The translations under genes and the position numbers were made by a program. A stretch of 64,000 bases of DNA, taken from Micavibrio sp. Its GTDB lineage: Bacteria; Pseudomonadota; Alphaproteobacteria; Micavibrionales; Micavibrionaceae. The stretch spans positions 293,444-357,443 of the forward strand of contig BQJE01000001.1 of the NCBI GenBank assembly GCA_021604545.1, given 5' to 3'. Below the pieces are notes generated by a model, which did no database searches, was not told where the DNA came from, and saw only the letters and a list, made by a program, of their open reading frames with translations. Positions 17,425 to 27,123 of the stretch are shown here, one piece after another. How positions within the stretch are numbered: position 1 is the first letter of the stretch; each line of letters opens with the position of its first letter.

Positions 17425-18240
17425 ATGAACTTTTTGAAAATGCACGGGCTTGGTAATGATTTTGTCATTCTCGACCACCGCAGCAAGGCAGACAATCTAA
17501 CGCCAGAGCTGATCCGTCATATCGCGGACCGGCAATTTGGCGTGGGTTGTGACCAGTTGATCGTGCTTGAGCCAACCAATGAGGCCGATTTGTTTATGCG
17601 TATTTTTAATCCCGATGGTGGTGAGGCCGAAAGCTGCGGCAATGCGACGCGCTGCGTGGCGCATCTCTATATGAAGGAAAAAGGTGAAACTGCGTGTGTT
17701 ATAGAGACAAAAGGGGGGCTTTTGTCGTGCCGGATGGTTGAAAACGGCCGCGCTGTCGAGGTTGATATGGGCCCGCCGCAACTGGAATGGGCCGATATCC
17801 CTTTGGCGCAGGAAAAAGACACGTTGCATCTGGGCATTGGTCAGGGCGCAGCGCGTGACCCGGTGGCGGTCGGTATGGGCAATCCGCATTGCGTGTTCTT
17901 TGTGGAAAACCTTGAGAGTATCTCTGTGGAAGACATGGGACCAATCTTTGAAAACCACGAGCTATACCCGCAGCGCGCCAATGTCGAATTTGCGCAGGTA
18001 TTGGGGGATAACCAGATCAGATTGCGTGTCTGGGAGCGGGGAGCAGGGATTACTCTGGCTTGTGGGTCAGGGGCCTGTGCGACAGCGGTGGCGGCTGCGC
18101 AGCGAGGATTAACCGGACGGAATGTAGAAATTATCATGGATGGTGGGTCGCTGATGCTGGAATGGCGTGAGGACGACGACCATGTTCTGATGACCGGGCC
18201 TGTGTCTTATGTATTTGACGGTGCTCTTAAAGAGCTGTAA
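17425..18240 (+). CDS. dapF: diaminopimelate epimerase
   Basis: Converts LL- to meso-diaminopimelate for lysine and peptidoglycan. Both catalytic cysteines are seen: ESCGNATRCVAHL near 74 and ACGSGACATA near 222. The product starts MNFLKMHGLGNDFVILDHRS, the usual N-terminus of the family. The frame is open back to 17353, but AGGAA at 17411-17415 sits 9 bases before this ATG. First gene of a rightward run with mtaB, ftsY and amn. Confidence 0.96.
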   Translation: MNFLKMHGLGNDFVILDHRSKADNLTPELIRHIADRQFGVGCDQLIVLEPTNEADLFMRIFNPDGGEAESCGNATRCVAHLYMKEKGETACVIETKGGLLSCRMVENGRAVEVDMGPPQLEWADIPLAQEKDTLHLGIGQGAARDPVAVGMGNPHCVFFVENLESISVEDMGPIFENHELYPQRANVEFAQVLGDNQIRLRVWERGAGITLACGSGACATAVAAAQRGLTGRNVEIIMDGGSLMLEWREDDDHVLMTGPVSYVFDGALKEL

Positions 18241-18249
18241 AACCGCGCC

Positions 18250-19509
18250 ATGAGTAAAGAACCGAACATTGTGACCTTTGGCTGTCGTCTCAACACTTAT
18301 GAGTCGGAGGTGATGCGCGACCATGCCAAAACCGCAGGGCTGGAAGATGCGATTATCTTCAATACCTGCGCTGTGACCAAAGAAGCCGAACGCCAGGCGC
18401 GTCAGGCAATCCGCAAGGCCCGGCGGGATAATCCACAGGCGGAAATCATTGTCACGGGCTGCAGCGCACAGATCGACCCACAGAAATACGCACAGATGCC
18501 GGAAGTCAGCCGGGTGATCGGCAATGATTTGAAGCTCAAAGCCGAAACCTGGCACGGATTGAACGGCGAAAAGGTTCTGATCAACGACATTATGAGCGTC
18601 AAGGAAACTGCCAGCCATATGCTTGAAGGTTTTGACGACCGGGCGCGGGCGATTTTGCAGGTTCAGCAGGGCTGCGATCACCGTTGTACGTTTTGCATTA
18701 TCCCCTATGGCCGCGGCAATGCGCGTTCGGTGCCGATTGGTGTGATTGCCGAGCAGGTGAAGAAGCTGGTGGAGAGTGGCTATAATGAGATTGTCTTTAC
18801 CGGCGTTGATGTTACATCTTATGGCCCTGATTTACCGGGTAAGCCAACATTAGGACAGATGATAAAGCGGGTGCTGGCCTTGGTGCCGGAGTTAAAGCGC
18901 CTTCGTTTATCTTCTCTCGATCCGGTCGAGATTGATGATGACCTCTGGGAATTGATCAAAAATGAACCGCGTTTTATGCCTTATCTGCATTTATCCCTGC
19001 AATCGGGCGATGATATGATCCTGAAACGGATGAAAAGGCGGCATCTGCGGCAGGATGTGATCGATATGTGCCGCAAAGCACGTGAGTATCGCCCGGATAT
19101 ATCCTTTGGTGCCGATATTATTGCCGGTTTCCCGACTGAAACCGAAGAAATGTTCCAAAATACATTGAATATCGTCGAGGAATGCGATTTGACGTTTCTT
19201 CATGTCTTTCCTTATTCAGAGCGTGAAGGTACACCTGCTGCGCGTATGCCGCAGGTTGATAAGGCTGTACGTAAGGAAAGGGCGGCGCGTTTGCGGGCTT
19301 TGGGCGAAAAACAGACTGAAAAGTTTCTCAATAATAATATCAACAAAGAAATGGAAGTTATTGTTGAAAAAGGAAATATTGGCCGCGCTGAAAACTATGC
19401 GGCGGTGCAGCTTGATCAGGAACTGCCGGTGGGTTCTCTGGCGCAAATTAAAACGACCGGTGTTGCCAAAAACCAACTTTTAGGGCAGTCTCTGCGGCAA
19501 ATGCCTTAG
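18250..19509 (+). CDS. mtaB: tRNA t6A37 methylthiotransferase MtaB
   Basis: Radical-SAM enzyme that turns t6A37 into ms2t6A37 in tRNA. 419 residues. An N-terminal UPF0004 domain carries three cluster cysteines (TFGCRLNTYE, NTCAVT, VTGCSAQ). The radical SAM motif CDHRCTFCIIPYGRG lies around 140. A TRAM-like end follows. The dapF-mtaB-ftsY order is typical of alphaproteobacteria. It starts 9 bases after dapF. Confidence 0.95.
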   Translation: MSKEPNIVTFGCRLNTYESEVMRDHAKTAGLEDAIIFNTCAVTKEAERQARQAIRKARRDNPQAEIIVTGCSAQIDPQKYAQMPEVSRVIGNDLKLKAETWHGLNGEKVLINDIMSVKETASHMLEGFDDRARAILQVQQGCDHRCTFCIIPYGRGNARSVPIGVIAEQVKKLVESGYNEIVFTGVDVTSYGPDLPGKPTLGQMIKRVLALVPELKRLRLSSLDPVEIDDDLWELIKNEPRFMPYLHLSLQSGDDMILKRMKRRHLRQDVIDMCRKAREYRPDISFGADIIAGFPTETEEMFQNTLNIVEECDLTFLHVFPYSEREGTPAARMPQVDKAVRKERAARLRALGEKQTEKFLNNNINKEMEVIVEKGNIGRAENYAAVQLDQELPVGSLAQIKTTGVAKNQLLGQSLRQMP

Positions 19510-19520
19510 GAGAAATTTCA

Positions 19521-20705
19521 ATGGTTTTCTGGCGTAAGAAAAAGAATATCACCGAACAGGATAAGCAGGATCATGATGATCGGTTTATCCATCGTCCGGG
19601 CGATCCGGCGCTTGAGCCGTCGACCGAATATGACCCCGAAATAGATGCTAGTTTAAAGCATGAGATCGAAGATCCTGTCGCTGATATTGATGAGCTGGAG
19701 GAAACGCCGGTGCCCGAGCATACGCTAGTCGAGGATGCACAAGAATCTGAGGATTTAAGTGATCACACGGAAGAGGGTGGTTGGCTTTCGCGTTTGACCA
19801 AAGGTCTAGCCAAATCGACCAACAAAATCTCGCAAGGCATTACCGATGTTCTGACCAAGAAAAAGCTCGATCAGGACATGCTCGATAGTCTTGAGGAAGT
19901 GCTGATCGGTGCGGATTTGGGGCCGAAAACTGCAGCGGCTTTGGTGGCAGATTTTGCCAAAGATCGTTTCGGCAAAGATATAAGCGAAGAAGAGGTCAAG
20001 GAAGCACTGTCGGGGAGTATCTCTGCCATGTTGTCCCCTGTGGCTCAGCCGCTTGAGATTACGCCGCCGGCTAATGGTGGTCCTTACGTTATTCTGGTTT
20101 GCGGTGTGAATGGCGTTGGTAAAACCACGACGATCGGCAAGTTGGCTCAGCATTTGAAACAAAAAGAAGGGCGCAGCGTCATGATGGCTGCAGGCGACAC
20201 GTTCCGTGCGGCAGCGATTGAACAGCTTCAGATTTGGGCCGAGCGTACGGGATCACCGTTGGTGACCAAGGAAGTCGGCGCCGATGCGGCGGCTGTGGCT
20301 TATGAGGCGTATGAGAAAGCCAAAGAGCAGGGCAGCGATGTATTGCTGATCGATACGGCTGGAAGACTTCAGAATAAGGCTAATCTGATGGCCGAGCTGG
20401 AAAAGATTGTCCGTGTTCTCAAGAAACAGGATGAAAACCTGCCGCATGCGACGTTATTGGTGTTGGATGCTACCACCGGGCAAAATGCCTATTCGCAGCT
20501 TGAGAGCTTTAAATCGATGGTTAATGTCACCGGGCTGGTGGTGACCAAGCTTGATGGTTCGGCTAAGGGTGGCGTTCTTGTGGGGCTTGCCGATCAATTC
20601 GGCGTGCCGGTTCATGCGATTGGTATTGGTGAGAAAATGGAGGATATGCAGCCTTTCAATGCCGATGAATATGCCCGGTCACTAACAGGATTGAATGCGG
20701 CCTGA
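19521..20705 (+). CDS. ftsY: signal recognition particle receptor FtsY
   Basis: Membrane-associated GTPase that docks Ffh-ribosome complexes at the translocon. 394 residues. An acidic N-terminal A region (about 1-85) is followed by the N domain (GWLSRLTKGLAKSTNKI) and the G domain with GVNGVGKTTTIGKLAQHL, AGDTFRAAAIEQLQIW, DTAGRLQNK and TKLDGSAKGG. AGGAGA is found before the ATG. It works with Ffh, encoded 2.3 kb away on the opposite strand. Confidence 0.97.
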   Translation: MVFWRKKKNITEQDKQDHDDRFIHRPGDPALEPSTEYDPEIDASLKHEIEDPVADIDELEETPVPEHTLVEDAQESEDLSDHTEEGGWLSRLTKGLAKSTNKISQGITDVLTKKKLDQDMLDSLEEVLIGADLGPKTAAALVADFAKDRFGKDISEEEVKEALSGSISAMLSPVAQPLEITPPANGGPYVILVCGVNGVGKTTTIGKLAQHLKQKEGRSVMMAAGDTFRAAAIEQLQIWAERTGSPLVTKEVGADAAAVAYEAYEKAKEQGSDVLLIDTAGRLQNKANLMAELEKIVRVLKKQDENLPHATLLVLDATTGQNAYSQLESFKSMVNVTGLVVTKLDGSAKGGVLVGLADQFGVPVHAIGIGEKMEDMQPFNADEYARSLTGLNAA

Positions 20706-20724
20706 GCCGTGTTATGATGTTTCA

Positions 20725-22143
20725 ATGTCAAAGCCGCCAAAAACCTTCAAGCCCCGAACATTTAAAGATCCTGACAAGGCCTTGGCAGTCGTGCAGGAGA
20801 TTTATAACACCCATATCGACTATTTGCTCAACAGCTTCCATCTCTTCGGGCAAGGAAAGCTGGAAGAAGAAAGAATTTCAGCCTGTTATCCCTATATTTC
20901 CATTACAACAAAAATGGCACGGAAGGCTGATTCACGGCTTTCCTACGGATTTGTGCCCCGGCCCGGCACCTATAAAACAACGCTGACGCGTCCGGATATT
21001 TTTGATCGTTATTACAGTAAGCAGATTGGGCTGCTGATCGATAACCATGATGTGCCCGTTGAAATTGGCGTAAGCGATACACAAATACCCATTCATTTTG
21101 CTTTGGGTGAGAACTTTCATCTTGAGCGGGATTTAAGCCCGCAGCAGGTCGAGGACATGCCTCGTTATTTCGATGTACCCAATCTTGATATCATGGATGA
21201 CGAGATTGCCAACGCAACCTACAGGGTTAAGGAGGGGCAGCCGGGACCGTTATCTTTGTTTACGGCGCCGCGTATTGATATAAGCCTGCAGCGCCTGAAA
21301 CATTATTGCGGCAGCGATTCCCACCACTTCCAGAACTATGTTATTTTTACAAACTACCAGTTCTATATCGACGAATTCATAAAGATTGGCAGGGGTAAAG
21401 CTAAGAAAGCGGATTACGCAGGCTTTGTGGAGCCGGATGATAGCGGGCGTGCACCACAAATGCCAGCCTATCATTTGAAGCGCGAAGACGGTTCGGGTAT
21501 TACCATGATTAACATAGGTGTTGGCCCCTCCAATGCCAAAACTATTACCGACCATGTAGCAGTTTTGCGCCCGCATGCCTGGTTGATGCTGGGGCATTGT
21601 GCTGGATTGCGCAGCTCACAGAATCTGGGGGATTATGCGCTCGCTCATGGATATTTACGCGAAGATCATATTCTGGATAAGGATGTGCCACTCAGTATTC
21701 CTATTCCAGCGCTTGCAGAAATCCAGGTGGCGCTTGAAGATGCGGTGGCGGAAGTTACAGGGCAGAGCGGTTACGATCTTAAAAAGGTGATGCGCACGGG
21801 AACGGTTGCCACCACGGATGACAGAAACTGGGAACTGCGTTCTTCGGTCAAGCAAAGTCTTGGGTTATCCCAAAGCCGCGCTATTGCGATGGATATGGAA
21901 TCGGGGACGATCGCGGCGAACGGTTTTCGTTTTCGTGTTCCTTACGGCACACTTTTATGTGTTTCAGATAAACCCCTGCATGGCGCTTTGAAGCTTCCCG
22001 GTATGGCTGATAGTTTCTATCGGGAGCGGGTAGAGCAGCATTTGAAGATTGGCCTGCTTGCAATGGAGAAGCTGCGCGATCTTTCGCCAGAGAAATTGCA
22101 TAGCCGTAAATTACGTAGTTTTAATGAGGCAGCCTTTCAGTAG
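20725..22143 (+). CDS. amn: AMP nucleosidase
   Basis: Hydrolyses AMP to adenine and ribose 5-phosphate. 472 residues from this start. The N-terminal AMP-nucleosidase domain is followed by a phosphorylase-type catalytic domain with INIGVGPSNAKTITDHVAVL, MLGHCAGLRSSQNLGDYALA and the MDMESGTIAANGFRF purine-site motif. A further in-frame ATG at 20695 overlaps the ftsY end; neither has a clear ribosome site, and the shorter start (MSKPPKTFKP) avoids the overlap. Last gene of the dapF operon, with a terminator behind it. Confidence 0.93.
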   Translation: MSKPPKTFKPRTFKDPDKALAVVQEIYNTHIDYLLNSFHLFGQGKLEEERISACYPYISITTKMARKADSRLSYGFVPRPGTYKTTLTRPDIFDRYYSKQIGLLIDNHDVPVEIGVSDTQIPIHFALGENFHLERDLSPQQVEDMPRYFDVPNLDIMDDEIANATYRVKEGQPGPLSLFTAPRIDISLQRLKHYCGSDSHHFQNYVIFTNYQFYIDEFIKIGRGKAKKADYAGFVEPDDSGRAPQMPAYHLKREDGSGITMINIGVGPSNAKTITDHVAVLRPHAWLMLGHCAGLRSSQNLGDYALAHGYLREDHILDKDVPLSIPIPALAEIQVALEDAVAEVTGQSGYDLKKVMRTGTVATTDDRNWELRSSVKQSLGLSQSRAIAMDMESGTIAANGFRFRVPYGTLLCVSDKPLHGALKLPGMADSFYRERVEQHLKIGLLAMEKLRDLSPEKLHSRKLRSFNEAAFQ

Positions 22144-22149
22144 CCCATT

Positions 22150-22176
22150 AAAAAAGGCGCCTATCGGCGCCTTTGT
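22150..22176. terminator. bidirectional terminator after amn
   Basis: Perfect stem AAAGGCGCC/GGCGCCTTT (22153-22161 and 22166-22174) around loop TATC, with an A-run before it. It separates amn from the convergent 22196 gene. Confidence 0.85.
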
Positions 22177-22195
22177 ATGTAACCCTTTTGGGCTG

Positions 22196-22498
22196 TTAGA
22201 CTTCTATATCAAGTAAAGATCCGCGCGGCTCTTCTTCTGTATTGCCTGATGGGTTACTCGATTGTAATTCCTGTGCAATATCTTTATGAAAGTCCAGCAC
22301 AGAGTCATTATTAGCAGTTAACCCTGATATGTTGTCACCAACAGCAAACTCCGTTTTACCGGTTTCAGAGTTTTGTGAGAGTCCTTTTTTAATTTCGTCT
22401 TGTGATACGTCACTCGCCTGTCCACTAGTAGATCCAGGTCGAAAAGTTTGTGCAAATGAAACTTGCTGTGCACCTAAGCCGCTAATTGGTCCTGCCAT
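22196..22498 (-). CDS. small hypothetical protein, orphan
   Basis: 100 residues, polar, Ser/Gly/Asn/Gln-rich, no Cys, no membrane segment. The N-terminus is slightly hydrophobic (MAGPISGLGAQQVSFAQTF) and the rest acidic and probably flexible. AAGGGA sits 6-7 bases before the ATG. It might be a secretion substrate or surface-associated peptide, but this is speculation. Flanked by a terminator and a long A/T-rich region. Confidence 0.6.
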   Translation of the reverse strand: MAGPISGLGAQQVSFAQTFRPGSTSGQASDVSQDEIKKGLSQNSETGKTEFAVGDNISGLTANNDSVLDFHKDIAQELQSSNPSGNTEEEPRGSLLDIEV

Positions 22499-22833
22499 GA
22501 TATTGGTCCCTTATAATAAACCCGTGTCTTTATAGTTTACTACCAAAGACTTAACAAAAGCTTTCGACGCACATCCTATGCTAAGGAATTTATACAGTAA
22601 ATTGGGTTTTTTCGCAAACGCATCATAAAAAATGTCTACAACTTTAACCTAATTTAAATAAATTGCAGTGTATAAGCATAGGCAGGGCGGGGGAATAACT
22701 GCGTAAAACAATATATGAATATACGTTTTCGAGCTTCTTTACCCACAGAATTAAATATGACTAAAAAATGCCAATAATAAGGCGTTAAGGGTTTTAAGTG
22801 TAAAATAAGAAAAGAATATGCGGGGATTCTATA
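22499..22833. other. A/T-rich intergenic region, no gene seen
   Basis: 335 bases between two divergent genes. Only very short frames without ribosome sites are present (for example 20 codons from the ATG near 22714). It must hold the promoters for the 22196 gene (leftward) and the DUF2336 gene (rightward). No convincing -35/-10 pair, repeat or RNA structure was found. Confidence 0.5.
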
Positions 22834-23982
22834 ATGGATTTAGGTTTTCTAGATAAATCATCTGATGTAACGCCACTTTTAGTGCGCTTATATGACAGCA
22901 GCAAGATATATGGTCTGGCAAAGGATAAGAAACCTTTGGCACGTGCTGAGTTGACATCTGCGGTAAGCGAGTTGTTAGAGCTTGATGTTTCGCCGCGCGA
23001 AAGTGAATTGATTGCCGATGTGTTGATCGAGTTGATGCGTCAGGCTGAAACAGATTTGCGCCAGGCCGTATCCGAACGCTTGTCTGTGATGGATAATGTG
23101 CCGTTACGTCTCGCTCTTCAGGTGGCGAATGATGATATTGAGGTAGCAACGCCGGTTCTCAAGCATTCAAAGGTTCTGAAAGACCTTGATCTTATATATA
23201 TTATCAAGTCCCAGAGCCCGGCGCATTGGCAGGCGATTGCCTCGCGCAAGATTTTAAGTGATCAGGTCATGAATATTTTGGCTGATACTGGTGACTTTGG
23301 TACGGCTACGACTCTGGCCGAAAATATGGATATTAAATTGACCGAACATACGGTCACCGCCCTTTCTTGTCTGGCGCAGCAAAGTGAACAGGTGGCTAGG
23401 CCGCTTTTGCGTCGGGAAGAAATTTCCTCTGATATAGCCACAAAGCTTTACCAGTTCGTTGGTCAAGAGCTAAAGCAGTATATTCTGAAGAACTACAAAG
23501 TTGAGTCAGGTGTCCTTATCGATGCGATTGATGATGTTGTTCTTGAATTTTCTGATGCTGATAGTATCAGTGAGTTTGCCCCAACACAGATTATGCTGAA
23601 TGCAGCAGATCGTTTTAAAGAAAAGGGATTGCTGACAATTAAGTTGATGCTTGGAACTTTGCGTCGTGGGCAGATTCAATCTTTTGTTGCTCAGTTCTCA
23701 CGGTTTGCTGATCTGGACCCCCAAACTGTTGAGGAAATTCTTGTGCAGCCAAATGGCCAAGGGTTGGCTGTGGCCTGTCGTGCTTTTGATATTATGAAGG
23801 CAGATTTTGTTTCAATCTATTTGTTGACGAACAGGGTTAGGGCACAAGGTAAAATGGTTGATTTAAAGGATATGACTAAGGCCGTAAATTATTTTAACCG
23901 TATCAAACCTGATGTTGCCAGGAACATCATGCAAGGTTCTATTACCAAAGAATTTAATCCTTCCCAAGTAGAGATTGATTAA
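22834..23982 (+). CDS. DUF2336 domain protein
   Basis: 382 residues, all helical, soluble. The DUF2336 pattern of HEAT-like helices is visible at about 55-200: DLRQAVSERLSVMDNVPLRL, NDDIEVATPVLKHSKVLKDL, then AIASRKILSDQVMNILADTG. The family is common in alphaproteobacteria and of unknown function. The stop overlaps the convergent pgk stop by 4 bases. There is no strong ribosome site. Confidence 0.85.
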   Translation: MDLGFLDKSSDVTPLLVRLYDSSKIYGLAKDKKPLARAELTSAVSELLELDVSPRESELIADVLIELMRQAETDLRQAVSERLSVMDNVPLRLALQVANDDIEVATPVLKHSKVLKDLDLIYIIKSQSPAHWQAIASRKILSDQVMNILADTGDFGTATTLAENMDIKLTEHTVTALSCLAQQSEQVARPLLRREEISSDIATKLYQFVGQELKQYILKNYKVESGVLIDAIDDVVLEFSDADSISEFAPTQIMLNAADRFKEKGLLTIKLMLGTLRRGQIQSFVAQFSRFADLDPQTVEEILVQPNGQGLAVACRAFDIMKADFVSIYLLTNRVRAQGKMVDLKDMTKAVNYFNRIKPDVARNIMQGSITKEFNPSQVEID

Positions 23983-25184
23983 GCTGCTTTGCCGGTTATT
24001 TCCAAGGCTGCAATTCCAGGTAAGGATTTTCCTTCCAGCCATTCCAGAAAAGCGCCTCCGGCTGTTGAGATATAGCTGAAATCAGAAGCGGTGCCTGCAT
24101 TTTCAAGGGCAGCCACCGTATCGCCCCCCCCTGCAATGCTGACCATTTCACCTGTTTTTGTTTTTGCAGCAACGACTTTAGCCAGAGCATTGGTACCTTC
24201 ATCAAAGGGTTTGATCTCAAAAACGCCCATCGGACCATTCCAGACAATGGTTTTGCAATCTGCAATTTTCTTTGTGACGTGTTTGATGCTTTCTGGCCCG
24301 GTATCAACGGCCATTACGTTAGGTGGGATGTTATCTGTAGATACGGTTTCATATGCGGCATTTTCGTGAAGCTCGGTTACGGTTACCAGATCAACCGGCA
24401 GAATAATCTCGCACCCTGACTTTTTCGCATGTTCCATGATTTTGCGCGCTTCATCAGCCATATCTTTTTCGCAAAGTGATTTTCCTATGTCTATGCCTTG
24501 TGCGTGCAGGAAAGTGTTGGCCATGCCACCGCCAAGAATAAGAAAATCGACTCTCTCGGATAAATTATAAAGCACACTTAGCTTGGTTGATATTTTTGAT
24601 CCACCTGCCACCGCTGCTAGTGGCTTTTGCGGATTTTCAAGTGCAGCATCAAGCGCTTTTAGTTCTTCTTCCATGAGTAACCCAGCGGCCGCTGGTAAAA
24701 GATACGCCAGCCCTTCCGTTGAAGCGTGAGCGCGGTGTGAGCAGGAAAAGGCATCGTTCACATAGATGTCGCCAAGTTTGGCCAGCGAAGCTGCAAATTC
24801 CGAGTCATTGGCTTTTTCACCTTTGTTAAAGCGTAAGTTTTCCAGCAGGCCAATATCCCCGTCTTTTAAACTGGCGGCAAAAGTTTCAGCCTGCTCACCA
24901 ATGGTGCTCTGACAGAATTTTACATCAGCGCTCCATTGTTGTTGTAGAGCGGGGGCCAGGAAAGCCAGCGATAGACCGGAATTGTTCTCGCCATCGGGTC
25001 GGCCAAAATGCGACAGGACAAGGATTCTAGCGCCTGCCTCCCGCAGATAATCAATAGTGGGTTTGAGGCGGTCAATACGTGTTGTGTCGGTGACTTTCCC
25101 GTCTTCTGTGGGCACGTTGAGATCGGTACGTAGCAAAATCGTTTTGCCTTGAACGTTGATGTCTTTGATCGATTTAAAATTCAT
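23979..25184 (-). CDS. pgk: phosphoglycerate kinase
   Basis: Glycolysis and gluconeogenesis: 1,3-bisphosphoglycerate + ADP to 3-phosphoglycerate + ATP. 401 residues. The signature ILLRTDLNVPTEDGKV (about 14-30) and SHFGRPDG (about 58-65) form the triose site. The nucleotide side has KISTKLSVLYNLSERVDFLI, GPMGVFEIKPFDEGT and SIAGGGDTVAAL. AAAGGA precedes the ATG. Third gene of an operon after the nuclease-like and pip genes. Confidence 0.98.
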   Translation of the reverse strand: MNFKSIKDINVQGKTILLRTDLNVPTEDGKVTDTTRIDRLKPTIDYLREAGARILVLSHFGRPDGENNSGLSLAFLAPALQQQWSADVKFCQSTIGEQAETFAASLKDGDIGLLENLRFNKGEKANDSEFAASLAKLGDIYVNDAFSCSHRAHASTEGLAYLLPAAAGLLMEEELKALDAALENPQKPLAAVAGGSKISTKLSVLYNLSERVDFLILGGGMANTFLHAQGIDIGKSLCEKDMADEARKIMEHAKKSGCEIILPVDLVTVTELHENAAYETVSTDNIPPNVMAVDTGPESIKHVTKKIADCKTIVWNGPMGVFEIKPFDEGTNALAKVVAAKTKTGEMVSIAGGGDTVAALENAGTASDFSYISTAGGAFLEWLEGKSLPGIAALEITGKAA

Positions 25185-25195
25185 TTTTATTCCTT

Positions 25196-26203
25196 TTAGT
25201 TAATATTCTTCGCATTTTCTAACGCCTGGATTAGCTGTGAGCGTATTGGCGGATCGAGAGCAGAATGTCCTGCATCGGGCACAACCACATAATCGGCTTC
25301 CGGCCATAGATGATGCAGTTTATAGGCGCTGCGTATCGGACAGATAATGTCATAGCGTCCTTGAATAATAGTTGCCGGAACTTTTCGCAAATTGTCCAGT
25401 TGCGTCAGAATAGATTTTTCGGGCGGAATAATTTCGCGCATGAAGAAATGAGCCTCAATACGTGCCAGCGCCAGTGCATGTTGTTTTTGTTCTATGGTTG
25501 AAATTGTTTCATAGTTGGGAAGAAGGGAAGAGCACGCTCCTTCATAAAGGCTCCATCGGATGGCAGCCCCCAGTTGTATAGATCGGTCTCCACCTGTTAA
25601 GCGTCTATAATAGCCGCTTAACAGATCATGTTGCTCCTCTTCAGGTAAAAATCCTGCGAATTGTTCCCAGGCTTCGGGGAAGATGGTTTTCATGCCATAG
25701 AGGAACCAATCGATTTCCTCCTGTTCGCATAAAAAGACTCCGCGCAGGATCAGGCTAATACATTGTTGAGGATAACGGATGGCATAAAGCATGGCCAGAG
25801 TGCTACCCCAGGAGCCGCCGAACAGATGCCAGCGCTCAACATGTAAATGTTTGCGTAAGGCTTCTATGTCGTGGATAAGGTTTTCAGTGGTGTTGTTTTC
25901 CAACTCACCGAGTGGCGTCGAACGTCCGGCACCGCGTTGGTCAAAAATGATGATGCGGTAATGATCGGGATCAAAAAACCTACGATGGGTCGGTGTTGCA
26001 CCGGCACCGGGACCACCATGAATCAGAAGGACAGGGACGCCATCCGGGTTGCCGCTTTGCTCCCAGTAGAGGTTATGCGTTTTATCAGCACCCAGAAAAC
26101 CACTGGAGTAGGGAGTAAGGGGTGGAAAAAGATCAAGAAGATGCTGGCGCCGCGTTGCGCCTCTATCTTTGTTAGTGTTGCTGACAGCATCCTTTACGGG
26201 CAT
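25196..26203 (-). CDS. pip: proline iminopeptidase
   Basis: Removes N-terminal proline from peptides. 335 residues, alpha/beta hydrolase family S33. The oxyanion region LLIHGGPGAGATPTHRRFFD and the DQRGAGRSTP stretch are typical of Pip. The nucleophile elbow is GGSWGSTLA (Ser near 137). The Asp and His of the triad are near YDIICP and AGHSALDP. It lies 11 bases before pgk and 26 after the nuclease-like gene. No strong ribosome site, so the exact start is less sure. Confidence 0.93.
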   Translation of the reverse strand: MPVKDAVSNTNKDRGATRRQHLLDLFPPLTPYSSGFLGADKTHNLYWEQSGNPDGVPVLLIHGGPGAGATPTHRRFFDPDHYRIIIFDQRGAGRSTPLGELENNTTENLIHDIEALRKHLHVERWHLFGGSWGSTLAMLYAIRYPQQCISLILRGVFLCEQEEIDWFLYGMKTIFPEAWEQFAGFLPEEEQHDLLSGYYRRLTGGDRSIQLGAAIRWSLYEGACSSLLPNYETISTIEQKQHALALARIEAHFFMREIIPPEKSILTQLDNLRKVPATIIQGRYDIICPIRSAYKLHHLWPEADYVVVPDAGHSALDPPIRSQLIQALENAKNIN

Positions 26204-26229
26204 GGCAAGCGAGGCATCTGGTTAAGATG

Positions 26230-27123
26230 TTAATCATTTGGTTCAATGCTTCTGACGATAGAGTCTTCTGACGCTTCTGGCAATGATTCAACCTGAATTT
26301 CGTCCGACTCGACTTTATCTTTCATCAATTCGACGGCCTGCGCGTGGTTGATCTCCATATAGGGACCATTATATGCCACAATCCACCCGCGAACTCTGAT
26401 TGTTTTGCCACCCCATTGCAAAGGGTCAAGACCCGCTTTGGCAAAGGTGCGCTTATCAGACGGGGCGATTGCAACGGTAAAATCATCACGCCAGTTTTTT
26501 CCAAAGTTGAGATAGATCCAGTTCTTTTTAATGGTGGCACTTTCTACTTTGCCCTCGATAATATTAAAGCTGTCAGTGTAATCTGCTGCCTCTTTTGGTG
26601 TAATAACATCGAAATTTGTAACGACCCATAATCCCAGCCTCTTGTCCCGCGCCTGTTTTTCAAGCTGATACAGAGTATCTGCCATTTCCGGGTTGCGTTT
26701 GGTGGTGCGCACACGTGCCAGCCCAAGCGAGACAAGGCTGCCCTGCACCCAGACATTATCATCCCGGCGCTCTATGTGCGCAACGTGATGGCCCATACGA
26801 TTCAAGCGACCTATATTTCTCTTTTTTGTTTGATATATGTTAACATCCTTGCTTTCCAGCATGTCTCTCAGAATGCGCAGAGCTGTTACAGATATGTCGC
26901 CTGGCTGATGCACGTCGTAATCTGGAAAATCTATACCAGCTAGACGTATCAATCGACCATCTTCAAGCTGAACAGTATGTGGATCAATGACTTGTAAGAC
27001 AAATGCGGTTTCCGGATGCCCCATAGGTTCAAAATTGGCTACAGGAAGCCCCTTGTCTTGAGCGCTGGCAGGCGCTACATAAAGACAGACGATAATAAGG
27101 AAAGAAAAGAAGGTTTTAATCAT
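26230..27123 (-). CDS. secreted thermonuclease-like (SNase) domain protein
   Basis: About 297 residues. A classic signal peptide (MIKTFFSFLIIVCLYVAPASAQ) is followed by a staphylococcal nuclease-like OB fold at about 45-165: VIDPHTVQLEDGRLIRLAGIDF, then GSLVSLGLARVRTT and KQARDKRLGLW. The usual catalytic Arg/Glu set is not all evident, so activity is uncertain. A second OB-like domain follows. The ATG at 27123 overlaps the divergent M48 start codon. An alternative in-frame ATG at 27150 has GGAG 10 bases upstream and would add 9 residues. Confidence 0.75.
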   Translation of the reverse strand: MIKTFFSFLIIVCLYVAPASAQDKGLPVANFEPMGHPETAFVLQVIDPHTVQLEDGRLIRLAGIDFPDYDVHQPGDISVTALRILRDMLESKDVNIYQTKKRNIGRLNRMGHHVAHIERRDDNVWVQGSLVSLGLARVRTTKRNPEMADTLYQLEKQARDKRLGLWVVTNFDVITPKEAADYTDSFNIIEGKVESATIKKNWIYLNFGKNWRDDFTVAIAPSDKRTFAKAGLDPLQWGGKTIRVRGWIVAYNGPYMEINHAQAVELMKDKVESDEIQVESLPEASEDSIVRSIEPND